Source: Colwelliaceae bacterium (GTDB lineage: Bacteria > Pseudomonadota > Gammaproteobacteria > Enterobacterales > Alteromonadaceae). Taken from it: a DNA stretch of 38,748 bases. The stretch's first letter is position 1, and each line of letters begins with the position of its first letter. The stretch covers positions 1 to 38,748 of the forward strand of contig JAGSHH010000007.1 of assembly GCA_023954655.1 (NCBI GenBank), read 5' to 3'. Of the stretch, positions 1 to 8,464 are shown one piece after another. Below the pieces are notes generated by a model. It ran no database searches and was not told the DNA's origin. It was given only the letters and a program-made list of their open reading frames with translations. The translations under genes and the position numbers were made by a program.

Positions 1-247
1 AAAAGCTTCCATTTAATGTAGTAATCAGAGAGAGAGAGATAGATAGAGAGAAAGAGAGAGAGAGAGAGGAAGAGCTCTGAATACTGTTAACATGTACAAA
101 AATGTAAATGTAATTGTAGATTGAAAAGATCGAACATTTTGCCTCATTTGTGCCAAACACCAACCCACAAAAACAGAGAAAAAATGACGAACGCAAAAGC
201 TCCCGCTCGAACGTCCTCGCGAACGCCCAAACCGACGATGAAAACGA
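1..247. other. Probable foreign or chimeric segment at the window start, with AG/GATA microsatellite
   Basis: Positions 27-70 are an almost uninterrupted AG/GA dinucleotide tract broken by GATA units. From about 247 down to 1 no frame on the minus strand continues the ParE protein that is perfectly recognisable up to 248; I translated all three frames and none gives the expected next ParE residues. Dinucleotide microsatellites of this kind are common in eukaryotic genomes and rare in AT-rich gammaproteobacterial housekeeping genes. The likeliest explanation is a chimeric contig end or contaminating DNA; a real insertion or rearrangement is less likely. I see no credible gene here: the short open frames encode low-complexity Ser/Leu repeats. 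Confidence 0.6.
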
Positions 248-889
248 ATACCATTGATATTTATTATCTTCATTTTTATCATGAAACTTTATCGTTAAAC
301 CTGGGCACAATACTGCTTTGGCTTTAAGCAAATGAACTAAACGACGTGCTGAGAATTTTGATGAATCAAAATAGCTTTCATCGGGCCAAAATTTAACACG
401 AGTACCTGTATTTCTTCGCCCTACGGTTCCTGTTTCATGTAACTCTTCAACTTTTTCACCGTTCTCAAATGCCATTTCATGCATTTTCCCATCACGGCGA
501 ACAGCTACATCAACCCGTTTAGATAAAGCATTCACAACGGATATACCAACACCGTGCAAACCACCTGAGAATTGATAATTTTTATTAGAAAATTTACCAC
601 CCGCATGAAGCTTACAAAAAATTAATTCAACCCCAGACACACCCTCTTCTTTATGGATATCAATAGGCATACCTCGACCATCGTCAATCACTTCTAAAGA
701 CTGATCTTTATCTAATATTACTGTGATATTTTGGGCATGCCCAGCGAGGGCTTCATCAACAGAGTTGTCGATAACTTCTTGACCAAGGTGATTAGGACGA
801 GCAGTATCTGTATACATTCCGGGACGATGACGCACGGGATCCAAACCGCTAAGCACTTCAATGGATTCTGAATTATATTGTTCGCTCAT
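248..889 (-). CDS. parE: DNA topoisomerase IV subunit B (ParE), N-terminal fragment
   Basis: ParE is the ATPase subunit of topoisomerase IV, which decatenates daughter chromosomes with ParC. About 214 residues are recognisable, from the ATG at 889 (opening MSEQYNSESIEVLSGLDPVR) through the GHKL ATP-binding motifs: RPGMYTDT, the Asn/Asp-containing EVIDNSVDEALAGHA, DDGRGMPID and the ATP-lid motif GGLHGVGISVVNALS. Similarity to E. coli ParE is strong up to the stretch ending KYQWY near 248, then stops. The frame stays open to base 1 but encodes unrelated sequence. The transducer and TOPRIM regions are therefore absent. The gene lies 40 bases after yqiA, as in E. coli. The Shine-Dalgarno is weak (AGAG). 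Identification is secure; the cause of the truncation is not. Confidence 0.93.
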
Positions 890-929
890 AACTCTATTCT
901 GATAATTTTTATAATGTGAGTGGTTTTAT

Positions 930-1517
930 TTATTGCAGATCTAAAAATTCCATCATTGCTGGCAACATATCTTCATAATTTATAAAACTATGATCACCGC
1001 CTTGTTGAACAATTAATTGGCAATTTTGATATTTTTCTACTGCTTGTTGATAATCTAACACTTCATCACCTGTTTGTACCATCACCATATAATGTTTTTT
1101 AGCAATTTTTTCTTCTAACAAACATTCTAAATCAATCATATGTTGTTCAGTAACGTGATAAACCTCTTCAGTATATGGATTTTTCTGTATTCCTAAATAA
1201 TCCACAAATAATTCATAAGGTTTAACTGCAGGATTTATTAACACTGCTTTCAATTGATATTTTTCTGATAAGTATGTAGCAAAATAACCACCTAAAGATG
1301 AGCCGATAATACACCACTGTTGGTTGGGTGCTGAAGCTATAATATTTTCCAATTGGGCAATTGCAGTTTTGGGGCTCGAGAGTATTTGAGGACAATGAAA
1401 TTGAATATCGACATTATGTTCAATCAAATATTGCTTTGTTAATTGTGACTTCATCGATAAAGGCGATGAATTAAACCCATGAATATATAACAGGTTTTTT
1501 TGTTTCATAGTTTCCAT
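930..1517 (-). CDS. yqiA: YqiA-type esterase (alpha/beta hydrolase)
   Basis: A 195-residue alpha/beta hydrolase of the YqiA/UPF0227 family, close in length to the E. coli protein. It has the N-terminal LLYIHGFNSSP signature, the nucleophile elbow GSSLGG (Ser at about 74), the conserved block QTGDEVLDY with the likely catalytic Asp, and GGDHSF with the likely catalytic His near the C-terminus. E. coli YqiA has esterase activity on short acyl substrates; its physiological substrate is not established. It sits between cpdA and parE, the classical order. The ATG at 1517 is one choice; an internal ATG at 1508 (starting MKQKN) is equally plausible because neither has a strong ribosome-binding site. 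Confidence 0.93.
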   Translation of the reverse strand: METMKQKNLLYIHGFNSSPLSMKSQLTKQYLIEHNVDIQFHCPQILSSPKTAIAQLENIIASAPNQQWCIIGSSLGGYFATYLSEKYQLKAVLINPAVKPYELFVDYLGIQKNPYTEEVYHVTEQHMIDLECLLEEKIAKKHYMVMVQTGDEVLDYQQAVEKYQNCQLIVQQGGDHSFINYEDMLPAMMEFLDLQ

Positions 1518-1546
1518 TTATTTTTAACAACTTTCCTAAAACTAAC

Positions 1547-2311
1547 TTAAATAAAAATAGCTTTGCTTTTAATTATACCGTTTTTTCCTAGCATAAAAGC
1601 TCGATAGCCTGCTGGTTTACCTGAGTTTTCAAGTGATGAGCTCTTCTTAAACTGAATAGATGTTGCAGGACAAGTAAATAACGGCATATTTTTATTATTA
1701 ATATTTAAAGACAATTCAATCGCATTATGAACGTGACCACACGACACACCTCGAAATCCCTTTATTTTATCAAGTGTTTGATAAAACGTTTGCTGATTTT
1801 GCAAACCATGTTTGTCAATAAAGTAGTCGACATTCATTGGGTGGTGATGCATCAATAACAATTGATTTTTTGTATCATCTAATGACTTAAGTAAGTATTC
1901 ACTTTCACATGAAGATACAAAACCAGAAGGAGTTTCACTTTTACTATTAACTAAAATTAATTGCCAATAGGGTAACTCAATAATTTTTTCTTGAATAAAA
2001 GGAGCATGTTTTAAGTATTTATTGAGTAACTCCGGTTCATCATGATTACCTGCTAAAAAATATATGGGGATATTAGTTTTTGTAACTTTTACGGCATCAA
2101 TAAAATTCTGATAAGACTGTTCACTGTGATCTTGAGTTAAATCACCGGTAAAAATAATAAAGTCAGCTATGTTTTCCTCTTTTATATGAGTAAGCACATG
2201 ACAAAGATTATCAAAAACATTCACACCGTAATGAAGGGCTTTTTTCTCTTCATATAAATGGCAATCTGATATTTGAGCAAAATGATGAATGTAAGACGTT
2301 TTATTATTCAA
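1547..2311 (-). CDS. cpdA: 3',5'-cyclic-AMP phosphodiesterase CpdA
   Basis: A 254-residue class III cyclic-nucleotide phosphodiesterase that hydrolyses cAMP to AMP and so tempers CRP signalling. All calcineurin-like metallophosphoesterase motifs are visible in order: ISDCHL (metal-binding Asp16 and His18), FTGDLTQD (56-61), LAGNHDE (Asn89, His90), LLMHHHP and SCGHVHN. The start is a TTG at 2311, which overlaps the last codons of yqiB by 8 bases; no ATG lies upstream of the first metal motif. An AAGG about 10 bases upstream supports this start and suggests translational coupling. Neighbours yqiB and yqiA match the E. coli order. Confidence 0.93.
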   Translation of the reverse strand: MNNKTSYIHHFAQISDCHLYEEKKALHYGVNVFDNLCHVLTHIKEENIADFIIFTGDLTQDHSEQSYQNFIDAVKVTKTNIPIYFLAGNHDEPELLNKYLKHAPFIQEKIIELPYWQLILVNSKSETPSGFVSSCESEYLLKSLDDTKNQLLLMHHHPMNVDYFIDKHGLQNQQTFYQTLDKIKGFRGVSCGHVHNAIELSLNINNKNMPLFTCPATSIQFKKSSSLENSGKPAGYRAFMLGKNGIIKSKAIFI

Positions 2312-2765
2312 CAGCAGTTAACCTTGTCTGTCCAAGTTGCAAGCTTAGTTGCAACCATTCTTTTAAAAATAAATTAATTTGCTGCTTTTCATCGGGAAGG
2401 TGCATCGCATTATTTGGGTAATCATAACGAGGTTTAACTTGTCTAACATCTTGATTACTTATAACTTCAGCCATTCTAGCGTCATGATATAAGCGTATAA
2501 CCATTTTTGGTCGAAGAAAATCCGCTAAGTGTTTTCCATTAATCGTGGCATCTTGAGTCATAGTGACTAATGACGTGTAGCGAGTAACTTCATTAACAAC
2601 AATACTATAAGAAAGAAAATCTGAAATAAAAAAACACCGTTTTTCACCAACCGTTTCTTTATCTGCTAATAATCGCAGTAACATCATATAATTAACATCA
2701 CACAGATTCATCAAATTTGATAAATTTGGCCGATAATATGTTGATTTATTTAATTGTGTAGTCAC
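2304..2765 (-). CDS. yqiB: DUF1249 family protein YqiB
   Basis: A 153-residue protein of the DUF1249/YqiB family, whose biochemical function is unknown. Family hallmarks are TRYTSLVT, a central MVIRLYHDARMAEV, RYDYPN, and the C-terminal DEKQQINLFLKEWL. It is soluble with no signal peptide. The start is a GTG at 2765 preceded by GAGGG a few bases upstream. Its stop overlaps the TTG start of cpdA, so the two are probably translated in a coupled way. Its constant position between nudF and cpdA in gammaproteobacteria suggests co-expression rather than a known role. Confidence 0.9.
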   Translation of the reverse strand: MTTQLNKSTYYRPNLSNLMNLCDVNYMMLLRLLADKETVGEKRCFFISDFLSYSIVVNEVTRYTSLVTMTQDATINGKHLADFLRPKMVIRLYHDARMAEVISNQDVRQVKPRYDYPNNAMHLPDEKQQINLFLKEWLQLSLQLGQTRLTAVE

Positions 2766-2826
2766 AAGCCCTCACAATAAATCAATTACCTTTAGCTAAA
2801 TTAGCTTAGTAAATTGATCTATGATG

Positions 2827-3468
2827 TTATTTAATTTCTTGCTTAATATTTTGGTAATTTAGTGCTAACCATTGTAACCCAATTATGGTTGCTGCATTTG
2901 CAATTTTTCCTTGTGACAATAATATCATTGCATCATCTCTTTTCACCACATGCACTAATATATCTTCGCCTTCTTCTGGTAAGCCATAAATACCTCCAAC
3001 ATTTTGACTGTCAATTGTAGCAAAATAAAGATAAATAGCCTCACTCATACCTCCTGGACTTGAAAGGTATTTCATTATTTTAGTGACATTATTTGAATCA
3101 ATATCAAGATTAGCTTCTTCTTTTGCTTCTCTTATTGCCACTTCAACAGGCTGTTCACCTTCTTTAAACATGCCTGCAATAAATTCTAGCATCCATGGAG
3201 TATCTCCCGCTCGAATAGCTCCTGGACGAAACTGCTCAATTAATATCACTTGATCCAAAACAGGATCATAAGGAATTAGCACTACGGCATCACCGCGCTC
3301 AAAAATTTCTCTGCTAATATTATCGCTGACCCCCCCAGAATATAGTTTATGTTGTATGACATATTGGTCGAGGTTAAAAAAGCCTTCATATTTTCTAACC
3401 TTTTCTTTTAATTCAATATCCTGGTGATTGAATTGTAATAGAGCAGTTTTATTTATATTTTCGTTCAT
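2827..3468 (-). CDS. nudF: ADP-ribose pyrophosphatase (Nudix hydrolase) NudF
   Basis: A 213-residue Nudix hydrolase expected to cleave ADP-ribose to AMP and ribose 5-phosphate. The Nudix box spans about residues 99-121: it begins GMFKEGEQP and contains the REAKEE core with metal-binding glutamates, though the usual Gly after EE is replaced (EEANL). The upstream IEQFRPGA block is typical of ADP-ribose pyrophosphatases. ATG start at 3468. It is the first gene of the nudF-yqiB-cpdA-yqiA-parE run, divergent from tolC across 372 bases, the arrangement also seen in E. coli. Confidence 0.93.
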   Translation of the reverse strand: MNENINKTALLQFNHQDIELKEKVRKYEGFFNLDQYVIQHKLYSGGVSDNISREIFERGDAVVLIPYDPVLDQVILIEQFRPGAIRAGDTPWMLEFIAGMFKEGEQPVEVAIREAKEEANLDIDSNNVTKIMKYLSSPGGMSEAIYLYFATIDSQNVGGIYGLPEEGEDILVHVVKRDDAMILLSQGKIANAATIIGLQWLALNYQNIKQEIK

Positions 3469-3840
3469 TTTTGGTCAAATCTGATAGAAAAAAGGGAAGT
3501 TCACTATGACAAACCATTAGCATTAAATATTTTGTTACACTAGAATGGTTTAGCAACTAACTATACTATTTAGCTTAAACACTAAAACTAGTAGAATATA
3601 CCACCGATTAACAATAAAAAATATTAGCTAGATTCAAGTTATTCAGCCACCTAGACTCAATTAAGTTGGCAAAATACGTTTGGTAAGAGTTGATGGTTAA
3701 TTTTTATCATTAAGTCCAAATAATGAAATTTGGCAGGGTAATTGCTTTTTACTACTTAGTAGTATGATTAAATGGCATGTTTTAAATAATACCCACACAT
3801 AATAACAAGTTTAGAAAACGAATAAAGGAATTGCTCTCAC
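3469..3840. promoter_or_regulatory. Divergent nudF/tolC intergenic region with a 13-bp palindrome near the tolC promoter
   Basis: This 372-base non-coding region separates nudF (minus) from tolC (plus). A perfect palindrome, ACTACT-T-AGTAGT, lies at 3751-3763. Its end abuts a -10-like TATGAT at 3763-3768, and a weak -35-like TTGCTT lies at 3742-3747, so the palindrome fills the promoter spacer, where a repressor or MerR-type activator could act. The tolC ribosome-binding site (AAAGGAA) is about 10 bases before its ATG. I see no other gene or structured RNA here. The promoter assignment is by eye only. Confidence 0.4.
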
Positions 3841-5163
3841 ATGAAAAAAAATATTACCTCGCTTATTATAGGTATAGCTTGTGCAGCAACAAGCACATTA
3901 ACATTAGCAGAAGACTTACTATCAGTTTATGAACAAGCTAAAGCAAACGACCCTGTTGTATTAAAAGCTCAAGCCCAATTTAAAGCTTCAAAGGAAGGGA
4001 TCACCCAAGCAAGATCGGTCTTACTCCCAAACTTAAGAGCTACTGCTAATTATAGCAACAATGAAACTGAGTTAAGAAATGGCGGGATCATTTCAGATAG
4101 CGAGGGCACCACCTTTAGTGCAAGTTTAAATATGCAACTTTATCATCACGATACTTGGTTACGTCTTGATAGCGCTAAAAAATCAGCACATCGTAGCGAC
4201 ATCAGCTTTCAAGCAGCTAAACAAGATTTAATCGTAAGAGTAACTGAAGCTTATTTTAACGTATTGAGTGCAAAAGATGATTTAGAGTTTGCCGAAGCAG
4301 AAAAAGCAGCAATCGAACGTCAACTTGAGCAAACAAAGCAACGATATTCTGTTGGTTTAACTGCTGTTACCGCTGTTCATGAAGCACAAGCTCAATATGA
4401 TAATGCCGTTACCGAAGTAATTAGAGCAAAAAATAGAGTTTTTAATTCTGAAGAAGCCTTACGTGTGATAACTAATGTTTATCCTCGTGATTTAAACACT
4501 TTAAACAAAGAACGCTTTAGTGCATCACGCCCAACACCTGATAGTGCAAATGAATGGCAACAAACCGCTGAAGCTAAAAATTTAGATTTAATAGCCCAAA
4601 AAATCACTGTTGATATTGCCAAAGAAAATATTAACATTGCACAATCTGGCCACTATCCAACCTTAGACCTAAACGGAAGTATTTCTCGTTCTGATAATGA
4701 TGATTTAATAGATAACTTAACAACCAAAACTCAGGGACAGTCGTTTGGTATTACTTTAAGTGTTCCTATTTATTCTGGTGGTGCAACAACAAGTGCTGTT
4801 CGCCAAGCACAAAGTAATTATGTTGCTGCTAGCCAAGATTTAGCACAAACACACCGTAATGCAGTACGAAATGCACGAAACTCATATAACACAGTAATTG
4901 CTGCCGTTTCAGGTATTAAAGCTTTACAACAGTCTGTAATTTCTGCTGAAAGTGCTTTAAAAGCGACTGAAGCTGGTTTCGAAGTTGGTACTCGTACTAT
5001 TGTTGATGTATTAGATAGCACAAGAAATTTATATAACGCAAAGCGTAATTTGTCATCAACTCGCTACAGTTATATTCAATCAGTCCTTGCATTGAAACGT
5101 GCAGGTGGAACTATTTCTGAACAAGACATTAGTGATATTAATAAGGGACTATCAGCTCCTTAA
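3841..5163 (+). CDS. tolC: TolC-type outer-membrane efflux channel
   Basis: A 440-residue outer-membrane efflux protein. It forms the trimeric channel that couples inner-membrane transporters and periplasmic adaptors to the exterior for drug efflux and type I secretion. A signal peptide of about 23 residues ends at TLA before EDLL. The mature protein starts with the family-typical DLLSVYEQAKANDP and contains two repeats of the OEP fold with long Ala/Gln-rich helices (LPNLRATANY in the first, SGHYPTLDLNGS and SVPIYSGG in the second). The C-terminus lacks the long tail of E. coli TolC (about 490 aa), as in many marine homologues. It is monocistronic: a strong hairpin follows immediately. Confidence 0.95.
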   Translation: MKKNITSLIIGIACAATSTLTLAEDLLSVYEQAKANDPVVLKAQAQFKASKEGITQARSVLLPNLRATANYSNNETELRNGGIISDSEGTTFSASLNMQLYHHDTWLRLDSAKKSAHRSDISFQAAKQDLIVRVTEAYFNVLSAKDDLEFAEAEKAAIERQLEQTKQRYSVGLTAVTAVHEAQAQYDNAVTEVIRAKNRVFNSEEALRVITNVYPRDLNTLNKERFSASRPTPDSANEWQQTAEAKNLDLIAQKITVDIAKENINIAQSGHYPTLDLNGSISRSDNDDLIDNLTTKTQGQSFGITLSVPIYSGGATTSAVRQAQSNYVAASQDLAQTHRNAVRNARNSYNTVIAAVSGIKALQQSVISAESALKATEAGFEVGTRTIVDVLDSTRNLYNAKRNLSSTRYSYIQSVLALKRAGGTISEQDISDINKGLSAP

Positions 5164-5180
5164 TCACTAAATTAATACTA

Positions 5181-5216
5181 AAAAGGGTGTCAGTATGCTG
5201 ACACCCTTTTTTTATT
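5181..5216. terminator. Bidirectional rho-independent terminator between tolC and hldE
   Basis: A perfect 13-bp stem (AAAAGGGTGTCAG at 5181-5193 pairing with 5198-5210) with a TATG loop is followed by a T run on the plus strand and flanked by an A run on the left, so it can terminate tolC on the plus strand and hldE on the minus strand. Confidence 0.9.
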
Positions 5217-5245
5217 TTGTAAGTCTTGTATGGGAAAAGAATCAA

Positions 5246-6673
5246 TTAATCTTCTAATCGAATAGTATTAATTATTTCAGTTGTGGAAATACCATCTTCA
5301 AAATTAAGAACCTGAACACTTCCCCCTGCCGCTATGACCTCTTCCCCACCTGCTATTTCAGAAACTTGATAATCCCCACCTTTCACTAACGTATTAGGTA
5401 ATATATTAGCGATCAAACGTTGTGGTGTATCTTCAGAAAAATTAACTACCCAATCAACCGCGCCTAATCCAGATAGTACAGCCATGCGACGATCTACCGG
5501 GTTTACCGGACGTCCAAGACCTTTTAATCGAGTAACTGATTTATCGTCATTGACAGCAACGATAAGTCTTGTGCCTAATTCAGCTGCGTTAGCAAGATAA
5601 GAAACATGTCCTGCATGTAAAATATCAAAACAGCCATTGGTCATTACAATCTTTTCACCACGTGATTTGGCCATATCAACAGCAATTTTTAATTGATCTT
5701 CAGTAACAACCCCGAAGCCACTTTCTTGACCTGTAGAAATTGCATTATGTAATTCAGTTTCACTTACTGTTGATGTACCTAGTTTCCCAACTACAATACC
5801 TGCGGCAATATTAGCTAAGGCACTTGCTTGAGGATAATCTGCATTTGCAGCCACAGCTAAAGCAAGTGTAGCAATAACGGTATCTCCAGCCCCAGTCACA
5901 TCATAAACTTCTTTAGCTTGAGTAGGTAAATGGAATTCTTCATGATCTCTTCGAATTAGAGTCATACCTTGTTCACTTCTAGTCACAAGCATCGCTTGAA
6001 GATCTAGCTCTTTAAGTAAGTTGAGCCCTTTAGTGACAATTTCAGCTTCATCTTTACATGTACCAACTACCGCCTCAAATTCAGACATATTTGGCGTAAT
6101 AATTGTTGCACCTTGATAACGAGAAAAATCATTCCCTTTAGGATCGACTAATACAGGAACATTAAACTTAATAGCCGCTTTTATCAGGGATTGAACATCT
6201 GATAAGGTCCCTTTATCGTAATCTGATAGCAGGAGAACATCATGCTTAGAAACTATTTCCTCAACTTTATTATTCAATAAAGACTTGTTAACTTGAGCTA
6301 TTGACTCTTCAAAATCTAAACGAATGAGTTGCTGATTACGACTCATTACTCGTAGTTTAGTTATCGTTGGTATTTCATTTTTACGATCAAATTGACAAGA
6401 AATATTCATTGCTTGTAGATGAGTCTCTAATGTTAGAGCTGCTTCATCATCGCCAGTAATTCCCGTTAGTGTTACTTTTCCGCCCATTGAGGCAATATTT
6501 AATGCAACATTTGCTGCACCTCCGGGTCTATCTTCATCTTGATTAATTTTAACAACAGGTACAGGGGCTTCAGGAGAAATACGTTGTGTAGGCCCATACC
6601 AATAGCGATCTAACATAATATCGCCAACTACTAGAACGCTTGCTTGATTAAAAGCTGGAATATCTACTTTCAT
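5246..6673 (-). CDS. hldE: Bifunctional heptose 7-phosphate kinase / heptose 1-phosphate adenylyltransferase HldE
   Basis: A 475-residue enzyme (E. coli HldE is 477 aa) making ADP-heptose for the LPS inner core: the N-terminal domain phosphorylates D-glycero-beta-D-manno-heptose 7-phosphate and the C-terminal domain adenylylates the 1-phosphate. Residues 1 to about 318 are a PfkB/ribokinase domain with [12 protein letters not shown] (about 48-59) and the catalytic GAGDT (261-265). Residues about 343-475 are a nucleotidyltransferase with [12 protein letters not shown] (HxGH at 353-356) and a KGGDY motif. ATG start at 6673 with an AAGAGA upstream. Both domains appear intact. It is convergent with tolC and divergent from the lpxL-like gene, so two lipid A/core genes lie side by side. 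Confidence 0.96.
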   Translation of the reverse strand: MKVDIPAFNQASVLVVGDIMLDRYWYGPTQRISPEAPVPVVKINQDEDRPGGAANVALNIASMGGKVTLTGITGDDEAALTLETHLQAMNISCQFDRKNEIPTITKLRVMSRNQQLIRLDFEESIAQVNKSLLNNKVEEIVSKHDVLLLSDYDKGTLSDVQSLIKAAIKFNVPVLVDPKGNDFSRYQGATIITPNMSEFEAVVGTCKDEAEIVTKGLNLLKELDLQAMLVTRSEQGMTLIRRDHEEFHLPTQAKEVYDVTGAGDTVIATLALAVAANADYPQASALANIAAGIVVGKLGTSTVSETELHNAISTGQESGFGVVTEDQLKIAVDMAKSRGEKIVMTNGCFDILHAGHVSYLANAAELGTRLIVAVNDDKSVTRLKGLGRPVNPVDRRMAVLSGLGAVDWVVNFSEDTPQRLIANILPNTLVKGGDYQVSEIAGGEEVIAAGGSVQVLNFEDGISTTEIINTIRLED

Positions 6674-6742
6674 CTTATGTCTCTTAACAGATATAATACT
6701 CGATAGTGTATCACATGAAATTCAATGAGTTGACATCATCCC

Positions 6743-7681
6743 GTGAGTAAAAATAAAGTTTTACAGCCTGATTTTAAAGTATCTTTCCTATTGCCTAAAT
6801 ATTGGCTTACTTGGCTTGGGGTTTTTATTTTATATTCTATTTCTTGGTTACCTTATAAAGTACAACTTTCACTTGGTCGATTTATTGGTCGTTTGTTACT
6901 TAGAATTGGCTCAAGCCGAAAAAAAGTTGCCTTAAGAAATTTAGAGTTATGCTTTCCAGAAATGTCAAATAATGAACGCCAACGAATACTTAAAGAAAAT
7001 TTTGAGAACACAGGGATCGCATTATTTGAAACAGGCATGGGGTGGTGGTGGCCCGACTGGCGCATTAAACGAAAATTTAAAGTAATAGGCGTTGAACATA
7101 TAGAGAAAGCAAAAGAAGAAGGCAAAGGTGTTCTTCTATTAGCAATGCATTATTTAAGTGCTGAAATTATTGGTCGAGGATTTGGGCATGTTCATCCTTT
7201 AGTGATTTTTTATCGTCCACATAACAATCAATTAATGGAGTTTTTTCAATTTAGGGGCCGTGGGCGATCTAATAAATATATGCTAGGGAAACGAGACGTT
7301 AAAGGGCTAATCAAAGCACTTCGAGATAAAGAGTCTTGTTTGTATTTACCTGATCAAGATTATGGTAGAAATCGCAGCCTGTTTGTTCCATTATTCGCGG
7401 TAAAAGATGCAGCAACAACGACCGGAACGTTAATTTTTGCTCGTCAAAAAGAAACACAAACAATGATGATGATTCCAAAAAGGAATGAGGATGGTAGCGG
7501 TTATACCATTGAGATCACTCCAACTTTAGACAATTTCCCAACAGATAATGACGAAAATGATGTGATAAGAATTAATCAGGAAGTAGAAAAAGCCATACTA
7601 CGTAAACCTGAACAATATATGTGGCTTCATCGTCGTTTTAAAACACGACCAAACATAGAAGATCCATCCCTTTATAACTAA
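6743..7681 (+). CDS. lpxL: Lipid A biosynthesis lauroyl/secondary acyltransferase (LpxL/LpxP type)
   Basis: A 312-residue inner-membrane acyltransferase that adds a secondary acyl chain to the lipid A precursor. The N-terminus has one hydrophobic anchor (about 20-38), followed by RNLELCFPEM, ETGMGWWWPD, the catalytic HX4E motif in AMHYLSAE (His136, Glu141), a YRPHNN block, LPDQDYG and a C-terminal YMWLHRRFKTRP, all closely matching E. coli LpxL/LpxP rather than LpxM. The start is GTG at 6743; the ribosome-binding site is weak. The acyl chain used (laurate, palmitoleate or another) cannot be read from the sequence. The intergenic gap to divergent hldE is 69 bases. Confidence 0.9.
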   Translation: MSKNKVLQPDFKVSFLLPKYWLTWLGVFILYSISWLPYKVQLSLGRFIGRLLLRIGSSRKKVALRNLELCFPEMSNNERQRILKENFENTGIALFETGMGWWWPDWRIKRKFKVIGVEHIEKAKEEGKGVLLLAMHYLSAEIIGRGFGHVHPLVIFYRPHNNQLMEFFQFRGRGRSNKYMLGKRDVKGLIKALRDKESCLYLPDQDYGRNRSLFVPLFAVKDAATTTGTLIFARQKETQTMMMIPKRNEDGSGYTIEITPTLDNFPTDNDENDVIRINQEVEKAILRKPEQYMWLHRRFKTRPNIEDPSLYN

Positions 7682-7688
7682 TTGTATA

Positions 7689-7717
7689 AGTCACAAGTTT
7701 TCAGTATGGTATATAAT
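7689..7717 (+). promoter_or_regulatory. Candidate sigma-70 promoter upstream of the TcpQ-like gene
   Basis: A consensus -10 TATAAT at 7712-7717 is preceded, 16 bases earlier, by GTCACA at 7690-7695 (four of six matches to TTGACA). It lies in the 72-base gap after lpxL, so the downstream gene may be transcribed separately. By-eye match only. Confidence 0.4.
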
Positions 7718-7753
7718 AATATTATATTTATCGTTTTATCAGAAGTTTAGCCT

Positions 7754-8413
7754 ATGCTTTTTTGGATAAAGAATGCTGTTTTTTTAATAATTCTCGCAAT
7801 TCTCGCTTATTTTTTAATTGCGAATCAAGAAGCGTTGTTTTCAGAAAAAACGGAAGAACCAATTTCAACTGAACAACAAGAAATCGAGGCAGCAGAAAAA
7901 GCTAAGCCCGTAACTAAAGAAAAATCTAATGCCGCAGCTGATGGCTTATCACGTTTTTATGCCAATTTACACGGTACTGACGATGATGATGGTCCCAAAA
8001 TTCGTAATAATATTGTCTATTTACCAGAGCCTAAGGGTGATTTAGTCGAACTATTAGAAGCTCGACGTTTAGTCACAAGGCCTTTACGAAAGAACTGGAG
8101 TGGCACTGTCGATAATAGGCCCTTTAGAAAAGGGCAAACCTTATATCAAAAACTAGTTGAATATGCCGAAAAAGATGGTTTAGAAGTTATATGGTGGTTA
8201 AACAGAGACTTTATTGTTAAAGACGCTTTCCGGATTAATACAAATATAATCAATACAGCTTATAGAGTCGGAAATGCAGTTACAGGACATTTTCAAGAAG
8301 GTATATCAACTTACTTCTGTTATCAGCAACGTACTTTAGTGCTTGCTGATATTGAATCATCTTATTTAGATGAAGAGTGCATATTACTTCCGCAAAAAAA
8401 GCGTAATCGTTAA
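7754..8413 (+). CDS. Membrane-anchored TcpQ-like (toxin co-regulated pilus Q C-terminal domain) protein
   Basis: A 219-residue protein with one N-terminal transmembrane segment (about 5-24), an acidic/Ala/Glu-rich linker (25-70), and a C-terminal domain from about 105. That domain resembles the TcpQ C-terminal fold: a Trp at the start (NWSGTVDNRPFRKGQTLYQKL), EYAEKDGLEVIWWLNRDFIV, then a short domain containing GNAVTGHFQEG and ending in Tyr/Cys-rich strands. Family members outside pilus loci have no assigned role; many are envelope proteins. No pilus genes are nearby, so a role in pili is not supported by context. Its function is unknown to me. It follows lpxL by 72 bases and converges on glnE. 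Confidence 0.6.
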   Translation: MLFWIKNAVFLIILAILAYFLIANQEALFSEKTEEPISTEQQEIEAAEKAKPVTKEKSNAAADGLSRFYANLHGTDDDDGPKIRNNIVYLPEPKGDLVELLEARRLVTRPLRKNWSGTVDNRPFRKGQTLYQKLVEYAEKDGLEVIWWLNRDFIVKDAFRINTNIINTAYRVGNAVTGHFQEGISTYFCYQQRTLVLADIESSYLDEECILLPQKKRNR

Positions 8414-8464
8414 TCCTCTTTTCAATTAAGTATTTTTAATGAAGCTGTTTCTTAGAAGTAACAT

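Noticed and set aside
25-282. 85-residue minus-strand ORF in the microsatellite region
   Set aside because: Its C-terminus is a Ser/Leu repeat from the AG tract, and it lies across the ParE break; no family resemblance.
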